Source: Pseudomonadota bacterium
Lineage (GTDB): Bacteria > Pseudomonadota > Alphaproteobacteria > Rhizobiales > Beijerinckiaceae
Direction: 5' to 3'
DNA length: 7,279 nucleotides
NCBI GenBank assembly: GCA_023386115.1
Contig: JAEWKL010000423.1
Span: 1 to 7,279, forward strand
The notes under the pieces are model-generated. The model saw only the letters and a list, made by a program, of their open reading frames with translations, did not search any database and was not told where the DNA came from. The position numbers and the translations under genes were made by a program. This document shows positions 6,573 through 7,279 of the stretch, piece by piece (position 1 is the first letter of the stretch; each line of letters opens with the position of its first letter).

Positions 6573-6992
6573 TCAATCGTCCCGGTACACCCGCTCCCGG
6601 CGCTCGTGGCGCTCCTGGGCCTCCAGCGACAGCGTCGCGATGGGCCGGGCCTCCAGGCGCTTGAGGGAGATCGGCTCGCCGGTCTCCTCGCAATAGCCGT
6701 AGGAGCCGTCCTCGATCCGGGACAGGGCCGCGTCGATCTTGGCGATCAGCTTGCGCTGCCGGTCGCGGGCCCGCAGCTCGATCGCCCGGTCGGTCTCGGA
6801 CGACGCGCGGTCGGTCAGGTCGGGATGGTTCTCGTTCTCGCTCTGCAGCGCCACCAGGGTGTCCTGGGCCTCTCGCAGAATGTCTTGTTTCCAGCCCTGG
6901 AGCTTGCGGCGGAAATACTCCCGCTGACGCTCGTTCATGAAGGGCTCGGCGTCATTGGGGGCGTAGCCCTCCTCGATCACGATCTTCGCCAT
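6573..6992 (-). CDS. dksA: RNA polymerase-binding transcription factor DksA (cysteine-poor type)
   Basis: DksA binds the secondary channel of RNA polymerase and, with ppGpp, tunes rRNA, stress and biosynthetic promoters. The 139-residue protein starts at ATG 6992-6990, 6 nt after GAGG. The coiled coil (about 20-95) carries the tip motif D58-L-T-D61-R-A63, equivalent to the functional Asp71, Asp74 and Ala76 of E. coli DksA. The C-terminal zinc-finger fold has YGYCEETGEPI and LKRLEARPIATLSLEAQERH. Only the first of the four zinc cysteines remains: C101, then T104, S122 and A125 at the aligned positions, so Zn binding by the classic four-Cys site is not possible. This pattern is common in alphaproteobacterial DksA (recalled). 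It is convergent with flgH and not part of the flagellar operon. Confidence 0.95.
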   Translation of the reverse strand: MAKIVIEEGYAPNDAEPFMNERQREYFRRKLQGWKQDILREAQDTLVALQSENENHPDLTDRASSETDRAIELRARDRQRKLIAKIDAALSRIEDGSYGYCEETGEPISLKRLEARPIATLSLEAQERHERRERVYRDD

Positions 6993-7151
6993 CGCGCCCC
7001 TCGGAAAACCGCTGTTGTCCTGACCGCAGCCGTCTCATGGCCGCGACCCACTTGGCGCAGCCCTATAATAGAGGCTGCACGACATCACAATGTCCCTGCA
7101 CCGGCACGCAAGGACCGGACCAGGGGACGGGCGCGCTCTGCTGCAAACGTG
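6993..7151 (-). other. dksA upstream region with several dyads
   Basis: This 159-nt spacer contains GCAGCC (7057-7062)/GGCTGC (7073-7078) around a TATAATA core, a small hairpin GACAT-CACA-ATGTC (7081-7094), and a hairpin CCCTG..CCGG/CCGG..CAGGG (7094-7125). On the minus strand TATTAT (7070-7065) is a possible -10 for dksA, leaving a leader of about 65 nt. No good -35 hexamer is visible at 16-18 nt. I see no T-rich terminator for the gene to the right. Confidence 0.4.
7057..7078 (-). promoter_or_regulatory. Candidate dksA -10 region embedded in a 22-nt dyad
   Basis: Six-bp arms GCAGCC/GGCTGC flank the AT-rich core CTATAATAGA. The dyad surrounds a -10-like hexamer (TATTAT on the minus strand, TATAAT on the plus strand), as an operator overlapping a promoter would. 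The -35 match is poor on both strands, and no gene follows on the plus strand, so dksA is the only plausible target. Confidence 0.3.
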
Positions 7152-7279
7152 TCACGGTCGTGGAGCATCTGTACCGGCCGCAGCCCCGTCCCGCAGGGCC
7201 GCGACGATGTCGGCCTCAAGGCGGCGAGCGAGCGGCTGGCGGTAATGGCTGGCGTCGAAGAACAGGGTGGAATCGCTGT
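7152..7279 (-). CDS. C-terminal fragment of an unidentified protein (partial, N-terminus off the right edge)
   Basis: An open minus-strand frame enters from the right edge and ends at TGA (7154-7152), giving 41 residues. It begins SDSTLFFDASHYRQPLARRL, continues with EADIVAALRDGAAAG, and ends TDAPRP. The FFDASHYRQPLARRLE segment has the look of a conserved C-terminal motif (Asp, Ser-His, Tyr-Arg). It is reminiscent of the catalytic Asp-x-x-His end of SGNH/GDSL-type hydrolase-like proteins, but that resemblance is an impression from a short piece. Codon use is GC-rich like the neighbours. It reads toward dksA, 159 nt away, without an obvious terminator. Confidence 0.6.
   Translation of the reverse strand, partial: SDSTLFFDASHYRQPLARRLEADIVAALRDGAAAGTDAPRP

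Noticed and set aside
7064..7069. Plus-strand TATAAT as a promoter
   Set aside because: No -35 at a suitable distance and no plus-strand gene to the right within the window.

Overview
The window is high-GC DNA with strong third-position GC. It most resembles an alphaproteobacterium of the Hyphomicrobiales, and Methylobacterium or a close relative is my best guess. Four things support this: a FliM/DUF6468 pair, a CtrA-type box between divergent flagellar operons, a DksA of the alphaproteobacterial cysteine-poor type, and the C/G-rich intergenic palindromes common in that group. The genus is recalled from family resemblance, not tested by search.

Layout. On the minus strand, reading leftwards from 2441, are fliL, fliM and a DUF6468 membrane/coiled-coil protein cut by the left edge. 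On the plus strand, diverging from fliL, is a tight operon flgF-flgG-flgA-flgH (2720-6097). flgG/flgA overlap by 4 nt, and flgA/flgH overlap or nearly abut. A strong stem-loop terminator lies about 100 nt beyond flgH. A 475-nt non-coding stretch follows (6098-6572), packed with dyad symmetry: a nested hairpin, the terminator, a pair of inverted REP/BIME-like copies and a long imperfect terminal-inverted-repeat element. Convergent dksA (minus, 6573-6992) comes next, and the right edge holds the C-terminal end of an unidentified minus-strand gene.

How the genes work together. FliM is part of the C-ring switch. FliL is the inner-membrane protein that supports the stator. FlgF and FlgG form the proximal and distal rod, FlgA is the periplasmic chaperone for the P-ring, and FlgH is the L-ring lipoprotein. 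The divergent spacer (2442-2719) carries an exact TTAA-N7-TTAA box close to fliL and a sigma-54-like GG-N10-GC element close to flgF. This suggests early (CtrA) control of fliL-fliM and possibly later control of the rod/ring operon. P-ring genes (flgI, flgJ) are not adjacent. DksA is a transcription regulator unrelated to the flagellar operon except by position.

I found no CRISPR array, tRNA, rRNA or intact transposase, and no clearly new multi-gene system. The most interesting points are the triplicated FliN-like tryptophan motif at the FliM N-terminus, the uncharacterised DUF6468 flagellar gene, and the dense palindromes between flgH and dksA.
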